Assembly (NCBI GenBank): GCA_007844125.1
Contig: CM017556.1
Span: 79,050,544-79,114,543 of the forward strand
Origin: Sinonovacula constricta
Taxonomy: Eukaryota > Mollusca > Bivalvia > Cardiida > Solecurtidae
DNA: 64,000 bases
Direction of reading: 5' to 3'
Shown here: positions 12,459 to 27,000 of the stretch, one piece after another
Layout of the letters: every line of letters begins with the position of its first letter
Numbering within the stretch: position 1 is the stretch's first letter
Notes under the pieces: model-generated
The model's input: the letters and a program-made list of their open reading frames with translations, nothing else
Told to the model about the DNA's origin: nothing
Database searches by the model: none
Position numbers and translations under genes: made by a program

Positions 12459-13545
12459 TACACATTTAGTGAACAATGTTTTCTTAACTGGGTATCAAGT
12501 CAGTAAGAGCCTGCGATAACAGCTTGCTTCAGACACTCAACTATGTGTCCACCAATTATCATGGCTCCACTAGCCCTGATGCTAATCTAAACACAGATAA
12601 TGCTCCTAGACCAGTGACTTCATCAATTCGCCTATAAAACAATATATTACTGCTTGACTTTTCCATCATCAGCAACATTATTTGATTACAGAATGATAAA
12701 TTGGACCAATAAAACAAATTACAAACACAGGTCTATTTCTAGATTCCATAAATGAGACGACCAACATTCACTTAGCACACAGATCAATACAAATGAAATT
12801 AGCATTTTACTTTGATAGCAACATCTTGTCAGAAGCTTGTGCTATATGACAATAAATGGCAGCAGCAACAGTAATCATTGCAGGTTGGTCGGTGGAGTAA
12901 TTAAAGATTTCATCCACTTCACCTTGTGTAAGCAATGGAAGAGATATGAGTCAACTAACAGAAACATTTGTTACATAACTACATAAATAAAGTCATTTCT
13001 GCTATCCATGGATACCCATCATGGTAAAATAAAAAAAAGTCTTGCAAATGTCTTCTAGGGCAGGCCCCTTAGCTAATTCTCAACTTTAGAATAATTATAA
13101 GATATTTTCATATAATACTGAGTTGTTTAAGGAAAAAAGCATAACTTTTCATGCAGTGTAAAAGTTGCGCAGTGAAAAGTATATATGGTAAACATATGTC
13201 TTGATCAGTTATTTCTTAAAGTGTTGCGTAAATGTGTTCTCTTTCAAATAAACAGGTGCCAAAATGACTGAAAGCAACAATTGTGTATTTTGTCATGCAT
13301 GTGTTAATATGTTTTCTTGCTGTAGGACGGCAAACACCAATATTTGAAAAATGATCTATGTTTTCAGACTGTCAAAATCATCAATGATTTATGAAGATAG
13401 TCTGAAATAGATCACTTGAATCCCATCTATCAGATAGTTAGAACAGTTAATCTCTAAGAGACCTTACTGACAAACTGCTGTCTGTAACATTCTGCATACA
13501 AGAACCCAACTCACCTAAACCATGAACAAGTCTCCAGACTGTGAC
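12459..13545. other. Intronic, no gene seen
   Basis: AT-rich intron 6 of tomosyn between the mariner and the 24-bp array. I saw no exon, repeat or RNA gene. Confidence 0.5.
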
Positions 13546-13549
13546 CATA

Positions 13550-14660
13550 GACTTACTGGACAGTTCTACCATTGGCCTTCTGCACAATTCTACCATAGGC
13601 CTACTGCACAGCTTTACCATTGGCCTACTGCACGTTCTACCATTGACTCACTGCACAGTTCTACCATAGGCCTACTGCACGTTCTACCATTGGCCCACTG
13701 CACAGTTCTACCATAGGCCTACTGCACAGCTTTACCATTGGCCTACTGCACAGTTCTACAATAGGCCTACTGCACAGCTTTACCATAGGCCTACTGCACA
13801 GTTCTACCATAGGCCTACTGCAGTTCTACCATAGGCCTACTGCACAGTTCTACCATAGGCCTACTGCACAGTTCTACCATTGGCCCACTGCACAGTTCTA
13901 CCATAGGCCTACTGCATAGCTTTACCATTGGCCTACTGCACAGTTCTACAATAGGCCTACTGCACAGCTTTTCCATAGGCCTACTGCACAGTTCTACTAT
14001 AGGCCTACTGCACAGTTCTACCATAGGCCTACTGCACAGCTCTACCATAGGCCTACTGCACAGCTTTACCATTGGCCTACTGCACAGCTTTACCATAGGC
14101 CTACTGCACAGGGCCTACTGCACAGTTCTACCATAGGCCTACTGCACAGTTCTACCATAGGCCTACTGCACAGCTTTACCATTGGCCTACTGCACGTTCT
14201 ACCATTGGCCCACAGCACAGTTCTACCATAGGCCTACTGCACAGCTTTACCATTGGCCTTCTGCACGTTCTACCATTGGCCCACAGCACAGTTCTACCAT
14301 AGGCCTACTGCACAGCTTTACCATTGGCCTACTGCATATTTTATCATTGGCCCATTGCACAGTTCTAATAGGCCTACTGCACAGCTTTACCATTGGCCTA
14401 CTGCACATTCTACCATAGGCCCACTGCACAATTCTACCATAGGCCTACTGCACAGCTTTACTATTGGCCTACTGCACGTTTTATCATTGGCCTACTGCAT
14501 GTTCTACCATAGGCCCACTGCACAATTCTACCATAGGCCTTCTGCACAGCTTTACCATTGGCCTACTGCACGTTCTACCATTGGCTCACTGCACAGTTCT
14601 ACCATAGGCCTATTGCAGTTCTACCATTGGCCTACTGCACGTTCTACCATTGGTCTACTG
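13550..14660. repeat. 24-bp minisatellite, about 46 units
   Basis: The unit is CAGTTCTACCATAGGCC, then TACTGCA (24 bp), with variants CAGCTTTACCATTGGCC and ACGTTCTACCATTGGCC that alternate in short runs. One unit encodes eight codons, so open frames persist on both strands (for example MVKLCSRP repeats on minus) without being genes. Confidence 0.95.
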
Positions 14661-15010
14661 CAAAGTTCTACCAATGGCATACACTACTATAAATGGCATA
14701 CACAGTTCTACCAATGGTATACACAGTTTTACCAATGACCTTACAGTTCTACTCATTACCTACACAGTTCTATTAATAGCCTACACAGTTTTACTAATGG
14801 CATATTGTTCTAAGAATGGCCTACATAGTTCTACCAATGGCCTACACAGTTCTACCAATGACCTTCACAGCTTCACCAATGGCCTACATAGTTCTACTGA
14901 TGGCCTACATAGTTCTACTGATGGCCTTCACATTTCTACCAATGACCTTCACTGCTTTACCAATGGGCTACTGCACAGTACCACCAATGACCCACACAGT
15001 TCTACATAGG
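14661..15010. repeat. 21-bp variant array adjoining the 24-bp array, reaching the exon 6 donor
   Basis: The unit is GGCCTACACAGTTCTACCAAT (21 bp), about 16 copies. It looks like the 24-bp unit with three bases lost (CAGTTCTACCA and GGCCTAC shared), so it probably grew from it. It ends about ten bases from the 5-prime splice site of tomosyn intron 6 (15016/15015). Confidence 0.88.
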
Positions 15011-15016
15011 ACTTAC

Positions 15017-15080
15017 CTTGCTGGGGTCTAGAGGATTGTCACTAAGATGCACCACAGGGCCTGGATGAGTCTTCCGGGAT
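15017..15080 (-). CDS. STXBP5: Tomosyn coding exon 6
   Basis: The acceptor GTTGTTTCAG is at 15082-15081 and the donor AAG|GTAAGTCC at 15017/15016. One base is followed by 21 codons encoding SRKTHPGPVVHLSDNPLDPS and K, matching SSKSHPGPVVHISDNPMDEGK of tomosyn. It ends in phase 0. A minisatellite array runs to within about ten bases of the donor on the intron 6 side. The next expected segment, a GYESG..VLWD block, was not found anywhere from 1 to 15016. Confidence 0.92.
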
Positions 15081-18000
15081 CTGAAACAACACAGGGTGGA
15101 TTTATACATGATCAACACACACGCACGCACGCAAGCAGGCACACACACACACAAAAGATGACTTCTAAGGGATAATTTTTCTTTTTTTCAATCCTATAGT
15201 TGGGGCTTGTATGAACTGTCTTGGAGAAACAGTTTATATGAGTACTAATTATATAAGGTTAAATGGAGAATTATGGGATAATTTGGCCTTTACAGGTCAA
15301 CTTACTGCTTCTTGTCTTGTCTCCAGTATATTAAGTTTTACATTTTAATAATTTAGTTCTTTAGATCCTGAATCAGATTTAAGATGACCGTTTCTTTTCT
15401 AATAGTAGCCAACAGTATTGCAATAATTTTGCAATACAGTTCTTCTGTACAACAATATATCGCAATATAGTTTCTGATATATCATTTGACACCTAGAAAT
15501 TATGTAGTCTACTGATCAGAAGACAAACTGACACCTGATGAACAATAAAAGGGGCAAAACTATATCTGCTACATAAACAGTTGTAGTTACATGGATCCTA
15601 TGCAATGTAACTGATTATTATTAATAATAAGTGTATAATTGCTGTATCTGAAATATGTCAGGTAAAAACAACTGTTTTGCCAAACTTGCTGTGGAAAAAA
15701 GAAGTACTTTTGGTTAATTTTGTATGATGTACTTTAATATCGATATAAGACTATATTGACCTTTCTATATTTTAACACTGTCAATAAGGAAAAACAGATT
15801 CAATAATAGCCCTTGTTGCTAGATGAATAATTTATATTATTACTAAATATGGCTCATAAAAATAAATATTTGAAGCTTTGCATTTGTTCTTGTTAATCCA
15901 TGGCTTTACAAGAAACTGTTGATGCACTAAAAAACACCATGTTAGACAGTGCGTCATTGTCTGCCTATCAAAATACATGTCTGGTTGTGTTGTGGAGGCA
16001 CTAATGCTGATTCCAAACAGTTCAGTGGTTTGCAATTGCCACACCATGGTAAACACTAGCACTTTTTGGGATAACTTTTAGTCTGAATAGCATTGCTTGA
16101 AGGCTTAGGCAAAAAGTGTACATATATCTGTAAGATTGGAATCTATACTGTATGTAAGATTGGGATCTATACTGTATGTAAGATTGGGACCTATACTGTA
16201 TGTAAGATTGGGATCTATACTGTATGTAAGATTGGGATCTATAATGTATGTAAGATTGGGATCTATACTGTATGTAAGATTGGGATCTATACTGTATGTA
16301 AGATTGGGATCTATAATGTATGTAAGATTGGGATCTATACTGTATGTAAGATTGGGATCTATACTGTATGTTGGATTGGGATCTATACTGTATGTTGGAT
16401 TGGGATCTATACTGTATGTAAGATTGGGATCTATACTGTATGTAAGATTGGGATCTATACTGTATGTAAGATTGGGATCTATACTGTATGTTGGATTGGG
16501 ATCTATACAGTATGTAAGATTGGGATCTATAATGTATGTAAGATTGGGATCTATACTGTATGTAAGATTGGGATCTATACTATATGTAAGATTGGCAGGG
16601 TTTTCCCTTGAATTTTTTTTAGGGGGTCACAGTGTCCCCTAGGTTTATGATTTGGGGGTCATTGGTAAATTTTGAGGGTCACATTATATAATCACTTTAC
16701 TATTAGTCTTTCACCTTAAAACAGAACTAAATTGTTCATTTATGTTTTATACTATTAAAACAAAACAAAAACCACGGGGTCTACTAGTTTTAGTGTTTTT
16801 TGGCGAACTCGGACCAGGCAGGGGTTCATTTTCAGGCTGAGTTGATGATTTACTTTGTTTTGTTTGAAAAAACGTTGTCAGCTTGGACTGAGACATTTTG
16901 ACAAAATGGTTTACATTTTTAGAATTGTTTATAGTTCACTTTTGGATTTTTGATGCAAAAACAAAAACCAGTCAAAACTTAGGTATTCGTACACATATTG
17001 GTTCAACTTTACTACAAAACGTTAAATTTGACCTTGTAGTCTTTTAATATATTGCCTTAGACCGTTTGGTTTCTAAAGCCAAACATATATTTGCTTAAAA
17101 TTAATATGCAATGCATGACTTAACTATGTTCTAAAAGATTAATGCAGATAAAACTCATTCAAACCTTTGAAATGTAGCGTATTCACGGGCCGGTTTTGGC
17201 CGCGTTCTAAACTTAATGATCATTACTATTGCGACGCTTTAAAGAAATGCTGAACGTGAAACAGCGTCTAACTACACAGAATTGCTGGTTTCCAGTCATC
17301 TAAACGCAGTACATGTATTGTTTGGGTGGACCGGATAGCAGTATTAAGACAACAAATAATGGACGCTTATTTACAAAACACTTTGTCGAACTGAAGCAAA
17401 TTGATACTTAAATGCTTTTTGCAACAGTTTGACGAGCTGACAAAGATCAATGTCATTGGAGACAATAAATTATGGCTGTGGATTATTTTTTGTGTGCGTC
17501 CAGTGTGTCGCAATGTAAGTTCATTTTGCGGGTCATCTGTCGAAAATATGCGCCAAAACGCACAAATTTGTGCGTCAGGGAACACCCTGATTGGGATCTA
17601 TACTGTATGTAAGATTGGGATCTATACTGTATGTAAGATTGGGATCTATACTGTATGTAAGATTGGGATCTATAATGTATGTAAGATTGGGATCTATACT
17701 GTATGTAAGATTGGGATCTATACTGTATGTAAGATTGGGATCTATACTGTATGTAAGATTGGGATCTATACTGTATGATGTTGGGATCTATAATGTATGT
17801 AAGATTGGGATCTATACTGTATGTAAGATTGGGATCTATACTGTATGATGTTGGGATCTATAATGTATGTAAGATTGGGATCTATACTGTATGTAAGATT
17901 GGGATCTATACTGTATGTAAGATTGGGATCTATAATGTATGTAAGATTGGGATCTATACTGTATGTTGGATTGGGATCTATATTGTTTGTTGGATTGGGA

Positions 18001-21000
18001 TCTATACAGTATGTAAGATTGGGATCTATACTGTATGTAAGATTGGGATCTATACAGTATGTAAGATTGGGATCTATATTGTATGTTGGATTGGGATCTA
18101 TACTGTATGTAAGATTGGGATCTATACTGTATGTAAGATTGGGATCTATAATGTATATAAGAGTGGGATCTATACTGTATGTAAGATTGGGATCTATACA
18201 GTATGTAAGATTGGGATCTATAATGTATATAAGAGTGGGATCTATAATGTATGTAAGATTGGGATCTATACTGTATGCAAGTCTGGGATCTATACTGTAT
18301 ATAAGATTGGGATCTATACTGTACTGTATGAGTATATGTATATATATAAATATATATATTCGGGCACCACTGTAGGTACATATAAGGTGTTTAAGACTAA
18401 GTGAAGATTGTTTACTAAATGTAGCATGATAAACACCTATAAAACAACTTCTCTGCTAATCCTCACAAACACCCAACACTATCACAGCACTTGACTTAAC
18501 CCATACAACAACTCCATATGACCATTCCAAACAATCATCCCACTTGACTAATCCCCTACCACAACCCCATATGACCATTCCAAACAATCATCCCACTTGA
18601 CTAAACCCATACAACAACCCGATATGACCACCCCAAACAATCATCCCACTTGACTAAACCCATGCAACACCACCCAGCACAATGATCCCACTTGACTAAA
18701 CCCATACAACCCCACATGGCCACTCGAAATAACCACTCCAATTGACTTAACACTTACAACCCTTCATGGCCACCCAACACAACCAACCCAGTTGACTAAA
18801 CATATACAACCCCACATGGCTACTCCACACAAGCACCCCACTTGACCAAACCCACAGAACGCCATATGGCCACCACACATAACCACTCCACTTATTTAAA
18901 CCCATACAACAAACCCACATGGCCTCCCCACATGATCACCCTACACTCGACTAAATCTATACAACAACCCCACATGGCCACCCCACACAACCATCCCACT
19001 TGACTAAACCCATTCAACCCTTTTCCCCATACAACCACCTCATTCAATAAAACTCATATAACAACCCCACATGGTCACCCAACACAACCAACCCACTCAA
19101 CTAAACCAAAACAACAACCCCACATGGTTACCCCATACAACTATCCCACTTGACTAAACCCATACAACCCCCACATGGCCATCCCATACAACCATCCCAC
19201 TTGACTAAACCCATACAACCCCACATGGCTACCCCATACAACCATCCCACTTGACTAAACCCATACAACCCCACATGGCTACCCCATACAACCATCCCAC
19301 TTGACTAAACCCATACAACCCCACATGGCCACCCCATACAACCATCCCACTTGACTAAACCCATACAACCCCACATGGCCACCCCATACAACCATCCCAC
19401 TCAACTAAACCAAAACAACAACCCCACATGGCCACCCCATACAACCATCCCACTTGACTAAACCCATACAACCCCCACATGGCCACCCCATACAATCATC
19501 CCACTTGACTAAACTCATACAACCCCACATGGTCACCCCACACAACCAACCCACTCAACTAAACCAAAACAACAACCCCACATGGCCACCCCATACAACC
19601 ATCCCACTTGACTAAACTCATACAACCCCACATGGCTACCCCATACAACCATCCCACTTGACTAAACCCATACAACACCACATGGCCACACAACATAACT
19701 ACCCAACTCAGCCACCTCACAAAACCACCCAATTCGATTAAACCCATAAAACAACCCCACACAATGATCCCACTCAACTAAACCCATACAACCCCTTTCC
19801 CCATACAACCACCTCATTCAATTAAACCCATAAAACAACCCCACATGGCCACCCCACTCAACTAAACCTAAACAACAACCCCACATGGCCACCCCTACAA
19901 CCATCCCACTTGACTAAACCCATACAACCCAACATGGCCACCCAAAATAACCACCCAATCCAGCCACCTCACAAACCACCCCACTAGACCATTCCATAAA
20001 AACCACTCCACATATCCACCACACATATTCATCCCACTCAACTAAACCCATATAACAACACCCACATGGCCACCCCACACGATCATCCCACTCAACTAAA
20101 CCCATACAACCCAACATGGCTACCCAAAATAACCACCCAATCCAGCCACCTCACAAACCACCCCACTAGACCATTCCATAAAAACCACTCCACATATCCA
20201 CCACACACAATCATCCCACTCAACTAAACCCATATAACAACACCCACATGGCCATCCCACAACCACCCCACTTGACTAAACCCATACAACCCAACATGGC
20301 CACCCAAAATAACCACCCAATCCAGCCACCTCACAAACCACCCCACTAGACCATTTCATAAAAAACACTCCACATATCCGCCACACACAATCATCCCACT
20401 CAACTAAACACATATAACAACCCCACATGGCCACCCCACATGATCACCCCACTCAACTAAACCTGTACAATAACCCTCCATGGCCACCACACACAACCAC
20501 CCCACTTGACTAAACTAATTAGGGTTGTCATTAGGAGGCGGCTGGTGGCCAATTTGACCGCCTCAAATGAAAATCTGGCCGCCTCAAATTTGAAAAAAAA
20601 AAGAAAAATGGTCAAGAGCATGCCCCCGGACGTCCCTAGCAACACTTCGCACCTTTCCGCGCTCGCATAGCCTAGCCTCCTCAAAAGTTAATTGAGCCTG
20701 CTCAAAATATTTCAAGTGACAACCCTGCCCATACAACAAATCTACATGGCCACCCCACACAACCACCCTACTTGACTAAACCCATATAACAACCTTACAT
20801 GGCCACCCCACACAACCACCCCACATGACTAAACCCATACAACAACCCTACATGGCTACCCCACCCAACCACCCCACTTGACTAAACCCATATAACAACA
20901 CCCACATGGCCATCCCACAACCACCCCACTTGACTAAACTCATACAACAACCCCACATGGCCACCCAAAATAACCACCAATCCAGCCACCTTACAAACCA

Positions 21001-24000
21001 CCCCAATAGACCATTCCATAAAAACCACTCCACATATCCACCACACACAATCATCCCACTCAACTAAACATATAACAACCCCACATGGCCACCCCACTCA
21101 AACCCATACAACAACCCTCCATGGCCACCCCACATGACTAAACCCATACAACAACCCTACATGGCCACCCTACACAACCACCCCACTTGACTAAACCCAT
21201 ACAACAACCCCACATGGCCACCCAACATAACCACCCCACTCAACCACTTCACAAAACCACCATACTTGACCATCCCATAACGCCACTCCATTTTGGCCAT
21301 CCCACACAACCACTCCACTGGACAGGAACAAGACATCATAACAATAGCAATAACAGAACATGTACTGTGGCTATAGGGCTGCCATGTTATTTCTGCCAGA
21401 AATAACAGATCAAGCCATGATTAGGTATTTTCAAGAAGCACAGATGAATACATGTAAGCAAAAAGCATTAGTTTTAAGACAGTTAATTTCCCCACCAAAT
21501 GTAAAGAATTTAAGAATGGATCTAATGTTTTCTACAAATAAGAATTGATAATTTTTAACTTCAAAATCATAAGTTAACTCATGATAAATCTTTATATGTA
21601 TTATATTTTGTTATATATTTTTAATATATAAATGCATTAAACAAAAGGGCCATGATAGCCCTTAAATCGCTCATCTGAGGACACAGGCTGTCAGTAGGCT
21701 CATATCTGGCATCAAGTAATTAAGAGTTATTTACTATAGAAATCTTTAGTGAAGATTGGACCATAAGTGTGGCCACTGGGCTGGTATCATTTTATAGAAT
21801 TTTACTGACCCACTTCAAAACATATGTAAGATTTAATACTCATTCTGGCCAAATTTGGTGAAGATTGGGCCATCAATGTGGCATTTTTCAAAGATTTGGC
21901 CTAGTGACCTACTTTTTGACTCCACGTGGCTGAAAAATGAACTCATCCAAGATTTCATCCAGGCAAACATTCTGATCAAGACTGGTGAAGATTGGGCCAT
22001 AAATGTGGCCTCTTGTGTGTTCACAGGCTTTTTCTAAGATTTAACCTAGTGTCCTATTTTTTTGACCCCATGTGATCCAATGATGAACTCAAGTCAAGAT
22101 TTCATGCAAGAAAAACATTCTGACCAAGTTTGGTGAAGATTGGGATATAAATGTGGTGTCTAGCGTGTTCACAAGGTTTTCCTAAAATATGACTTTTTGT
22201 TCTAGTTTTGAACCCCAGGTGAACCAATGATGAACACATCCAAGATTTCTTGGATATATTCTGACCAAGTTTGATGAAGAGTGGATAAAAACTGTAGCCT
22301 CTAGTGTGTTTACAAGCAAATTTGTTGACACAGCACACTGGACGCAGGACGAAGGAGTATTAGAAAAGCACACTTTGAGCATTTAAAGCTTAGGTCAGCT
22401 AAAAACTACAATGCATATTTAATATCAATTCTTTAACAAGAGTGACATGATGAGTTTTCATTCACCCTGCCTACTTAAGCTTCTGAGAAAGTTTGGCTTA
22501 ATTTGTCTCAGCATTTTCAGAGCTGTCGTTAGCATAAGCTCAGGTAAGCTAAAAAACACAATGCATTTGTTGTTTTCAGAAATATATTACTAGGTATGAT
22601 GCATTTGACCTAAAGTCAAGCTTACTGTTTGGTAAAAGTAAAATTTCATGCAGTGTATTCATCCCTGTAATTAAGCTTCACAGTGTCATCAAGGAAACCC
22701 ATTTTTTTCACTGAAGCTCAATAAAATGTCACAAGAGGGCCATGATGGCCCTTATCACTTACCTGAGGACACAGGATTTCAGTATGCTCATTTCTAGCAT
22801 CAAGTGATTAAGAGTTATTTTCTTATGAAGTATTTACACATAGTCAGGGTATTCATTATTACAATTTTCAAAATTTGACCAAGTGACTTACTATTGGAAA
22901 CCCAGATGACTCTGTCAAGAAACTCATCTAAAATTTCATAGAGACTATATATTCTGACCAAATTTAGTGAACAGTGGATCAAAACTGTAGCCTCAAGTGT
23001 TTTCACAGACAAATGGTAGATGCAGGTGCTTTTTTTCGTCTCTGGTCATGTTTGTTCATGATTCAGGAAGTTAATTTCTGTTATAGTCAACCATTTTTGT
23101 GTAGTTTTTCAAATCGAAATATTACCATATTCTTTTCTAAACACTATGTGGACATTATTTTTCAATGACGTTACTTATCTCGTCATAACTTAAAATATCA
23201 GCGCTTGGACATTTTGTATTCAAATAGATCGTTTTTCTTTTCATTGCTTGCATTTGAGGAACTCATCAGGAAGTGCGAGGTTGGAGCTCTGTAAAACCGG
23301 TTTAAGCACCCCAGTTGGTCCATATTGCAGACTGACTGTTCCAAGGCGGTAACTGTCGGGTTTGCTCTTTTCGTTTAATAACTCATCACAAATTTGGTCT
23401 TACTTTTTGCTTGGCTTGCATGTGAAATACCTTTGTTCTGTGCCTTTTCGGAGTTTGGTATATGTTGCAATGCTTATAGGACTTTGTCATATATTCTTAT
23501 TATTGATGATGCAGGATGAGAAAAGCCCACTTTGAACACTTGCTCAGTTGAGTTAACAGAAATCAATTAGATTATCTACCCATCATGACCAACGCCATGT
23601 ACCAAATTTGAGAAATGTGGGTTAAGGCAATCTCTCGTTATCAATCGGAAATGAACTGGTCAACTGATAGGCCAACAAATGACAGACTAAACAACATCTG
23701 CAAAATAAGACATCCAAACCCAAAAGTAAATACATGAACAGGGCAACAAATAATACTGAAAATATGGAAAAAAAAATATATGCAAATGATTAAAAAGGAA
23801 GGCGCATCAAAAAATTCTTGAAATGTCCCTTCATAACAATGCACAATATATTTTAAAATTGTGTATAAATTGATGCTCAAAGAATATTGTTCATTCAGAA
23901 CACCTCTGACATTAAATAAATTTCTGAACTGAAATGAAACTGATGCTATGCAATTTATTTGAAAAAGAAGGAGTATCCATTTAAGTTAATGAATTCAACT

Positions 24001-27000
24001 TAAAAACTTGCACAAAAAAGGGAGCAAAATTTTAAATTCACTTAAAAATTATTTGTAGTCCTGCATGATATTTCATGGTATCTGTGGTATCTGACAGTGT
24101 GGACTATTTTTCTTTCTTTAAAAAACAAATTATGGTTACATAAAAATTTATAACTAAACACTGCTTATTAATGTCCCACATTTATGTGAAAAATGAAGCA
24201 TATCACCACATATGTCATTACAAATAGGTATTTTCTCTGCAAGTCACACTGCACTTTGAAATCACATCATTTTTGTAATCTTCTCACTGATATCTATTTT
24301 TAGTAGAAATCCCCATTGTGCTTGTTTATACATTTGGAAAGAATGATCTCTTAGAGTGATTTATTTCATGATTTGTCCTACAATTGAGATGGTGATTAAA
24401 ATCATCTTTAACAAAGAAAAAAGTATGTTTTTATGCAGAAAGTAAGCCCACATTTCTGAAAATGCTACATGTATTATGCAGACAAACTGTTGGACACCAC
24501 CAGTATAACGGAACATAACAAACAACTTATTTACCTGCACAAATAAACATTTTTTCCAATGATGCCAGAGTGTCTACTAAGCTGTACTTTTTCTAGGACC
24601 CTATAAGTGTATAAACCAACAGCAGAAATTCAAGGATAAGAATGCATCATGGATGGTATATTTAAAATAAAAGAGCAGGGCTAAAGTTGATAGGCATGTT
24701 GTTGTATATGTGTATATAAAGTTTATAAAAATGAAATTATTTCAAAATGAACTGGCATCAAAAAGCAACTAAGGTATTGATTATTATCTTTAAAAACATG
24801 CTAGTGTAAAAATAGCTGAAATTATGCATAACTGGAACAACTACAACCCTCTTGAACTTCTTAATATACAATTTCTATCCAATAGTTCTATGACAAAATT
24901 GATTGAGACACTTAACACTAATTTACAAACAAAGCAGACCAGTGTTTCACATTATAACTTAAACCATTACAAGGTTAGTGCACATTATATTATATTTATT
25001 TCTTTGCCTCAGTATGATAGTTATCTTTGTGTGGTAAACACGTGCAATCATCAATTCTTCCTCAATCATGGTGATGAGGGCAGGTTTCATGACAAGGTTA
25101 AACTGGCTGTTGAATTAATTGTTAAATTTGTGTCTATTTTAAATATTAACTAAATTTAAAAATTCTAAAAACCCAATCTACTTGGCAGACGTACAAAATC
25201 ACAATTTTATGTAATGTTCTTTACTCCAAAATCACAATTTTATAAAACATTTTTTACTTACATATTGAAAGAACAGTGTAATTTATCAATTTTGAAATCA
25301 TTTCTAAAAATAATTACAGTTCTTTACAAATCAGAGAGAAGTAAGCCATTTTATATGCCTGAAAGGTTGCAATTTCTTGTCAACACTGTCATTTTATAAT
25401 GGTGGCCATGTGACAAGCCAAGTTGATTATCGCTTATTATCAGTTCATTATCATTGAAATAGTCCTGTTTTAACTTGTTACCACCAAATATATCTTCAGA
25501 TTTAAAAATGCCATTCCTTTTCATATTTCAGTGTTAGATTTCAAATCAAACTCAAACATTCGCTATTAATGTCATAACAAAGAGAGGGCAAGTTTTTCAG
25601 CATCTGCCATTTTAAATTTATAATTACATGTATAATGATACAGAAGTGGTGTTTCATTTTGATAAGTAATAGAAATCTGTTCTGCGTTAGATAGAAATGG
25701 CAGCACTAATGAGCTAGTAACTGTAGAAAACCAGTTATTACCAACTTCTTTGAAACTACAACTTTTTAGAAAAAACACCCTATAGTAAGGAATCTTCATG
25801 ATTATTTGGCATTGGGAAACTATTGATATTCAGCAGTAAAATAAGACAAAACAATTAGGATAAATGGCTTGAGGTAACACAAGAAACATAGACATATGCC
25901 AGAGTAACCTTGACCTTCACTGCCCCAATTTCAATCCCAAGCATCGACTTCTCAGAAGCTACCTGTACAGCAAGTTTCATAATAATATCTATATATAATA
26001 TATAACTATAGTAATTGAGCAGAAACCGTTTTTCTATTTTCAGTAACAGTGACCTTGAAACGAATGACCCCAATTTCAATTCCAAGTGTCGTCTTCACAG
26101 AAGTTACCTACGCAGCAAAGATCATCACAATATCTCATTCCTAACTGTAGTTATTGACCAGAAAGAATTTTTCTTTTTTTAGTAAAGTGACCTAGACCTC
26201 AAACACCCCATTTTCAATCTCATGTGTCAACTTCACTTTAGACAAACATTCTGACCAAGTTTGATGAAGATTGGATAAAAACTGTGGCCTCTAGTGTGTT
26301 CACAAGCTAAAATGTTGACGAGGAATGACAGGCGATGGACGAAGCAGTATCACAAAAGCTCCCCTTGAGCATGTTGTGCTCAGGTGAGCTAAAAACTGTG
26401 GCCTCTAGCGTGTTCACAAGCTAAAATGTTGACGAGGAATGACAGGCGATGGACGAAGCGGTATCACAAAAGCTCCCCTTGAGCATGTTGTGCTCAGGTG
26501 AGCTAAAAACTGTGGCCTCTAGCGTGTTCACAAGCTAAAATGTTGACAACGGATGAAGCGGTATCACAAAAGCTCCCCTTGAGCACGCTGTGCTCAGGTA
26601 GGCTAAAAATTAAAAAATATTTTTTAAATAGAAAATAGCAAATTCCCTCCCATTCCCCACATTTGGTAATTGGTGCGAGTCAGGTCAAAATGTGAATTTG
26701 TGGGTCATGAAATCATGGAAATTGTGGGGGAAAAAATTGTTACAATACCAACAAATTTTGAACTGCAAAATTCCTGTTATTAATTATAACTACTTTTGAC
26801 ACATACTTATGTTTTTTGTTTTGTCTTTAAAAAAAAAAAAAAAAAATATTGTCGCTAATTGGCCAAGACTTGTTGAATAAAGGTGTCCAATGAAAGTCCT
26901 GTCTTGGATGGTATTGGCCATAGATACACAGCTTGACAGCTACTGAATTCTGTTTGGATACACGTGAAACATAGTCACTTCAGTTAACCATTTGTTTGAC

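Noticed and set aside
1..15016. Tomosyn exon 7
   Set aside because: I searched the minus strand for a block like GYESG..VLWD and found none, so it is assumed to lie outside the window.
20457..20684. Shared open frame of the two 208-bp MITE copies as a protein
   Set aside because: The similarity is explained by the copies being the same DNA element; the frames diverge where indels occur.
18460..21335. Minus-strand frames rich in Gly, Val and Trp
   Set aside because: They are translations of the G/T-rich strand of the 50-bp array and end at unit changes.
24824..25153. 109-codon open frame
   Set aside because: Composition is that of surrounding AT-rich intron, with no motif, splice support or related sequence recognised.
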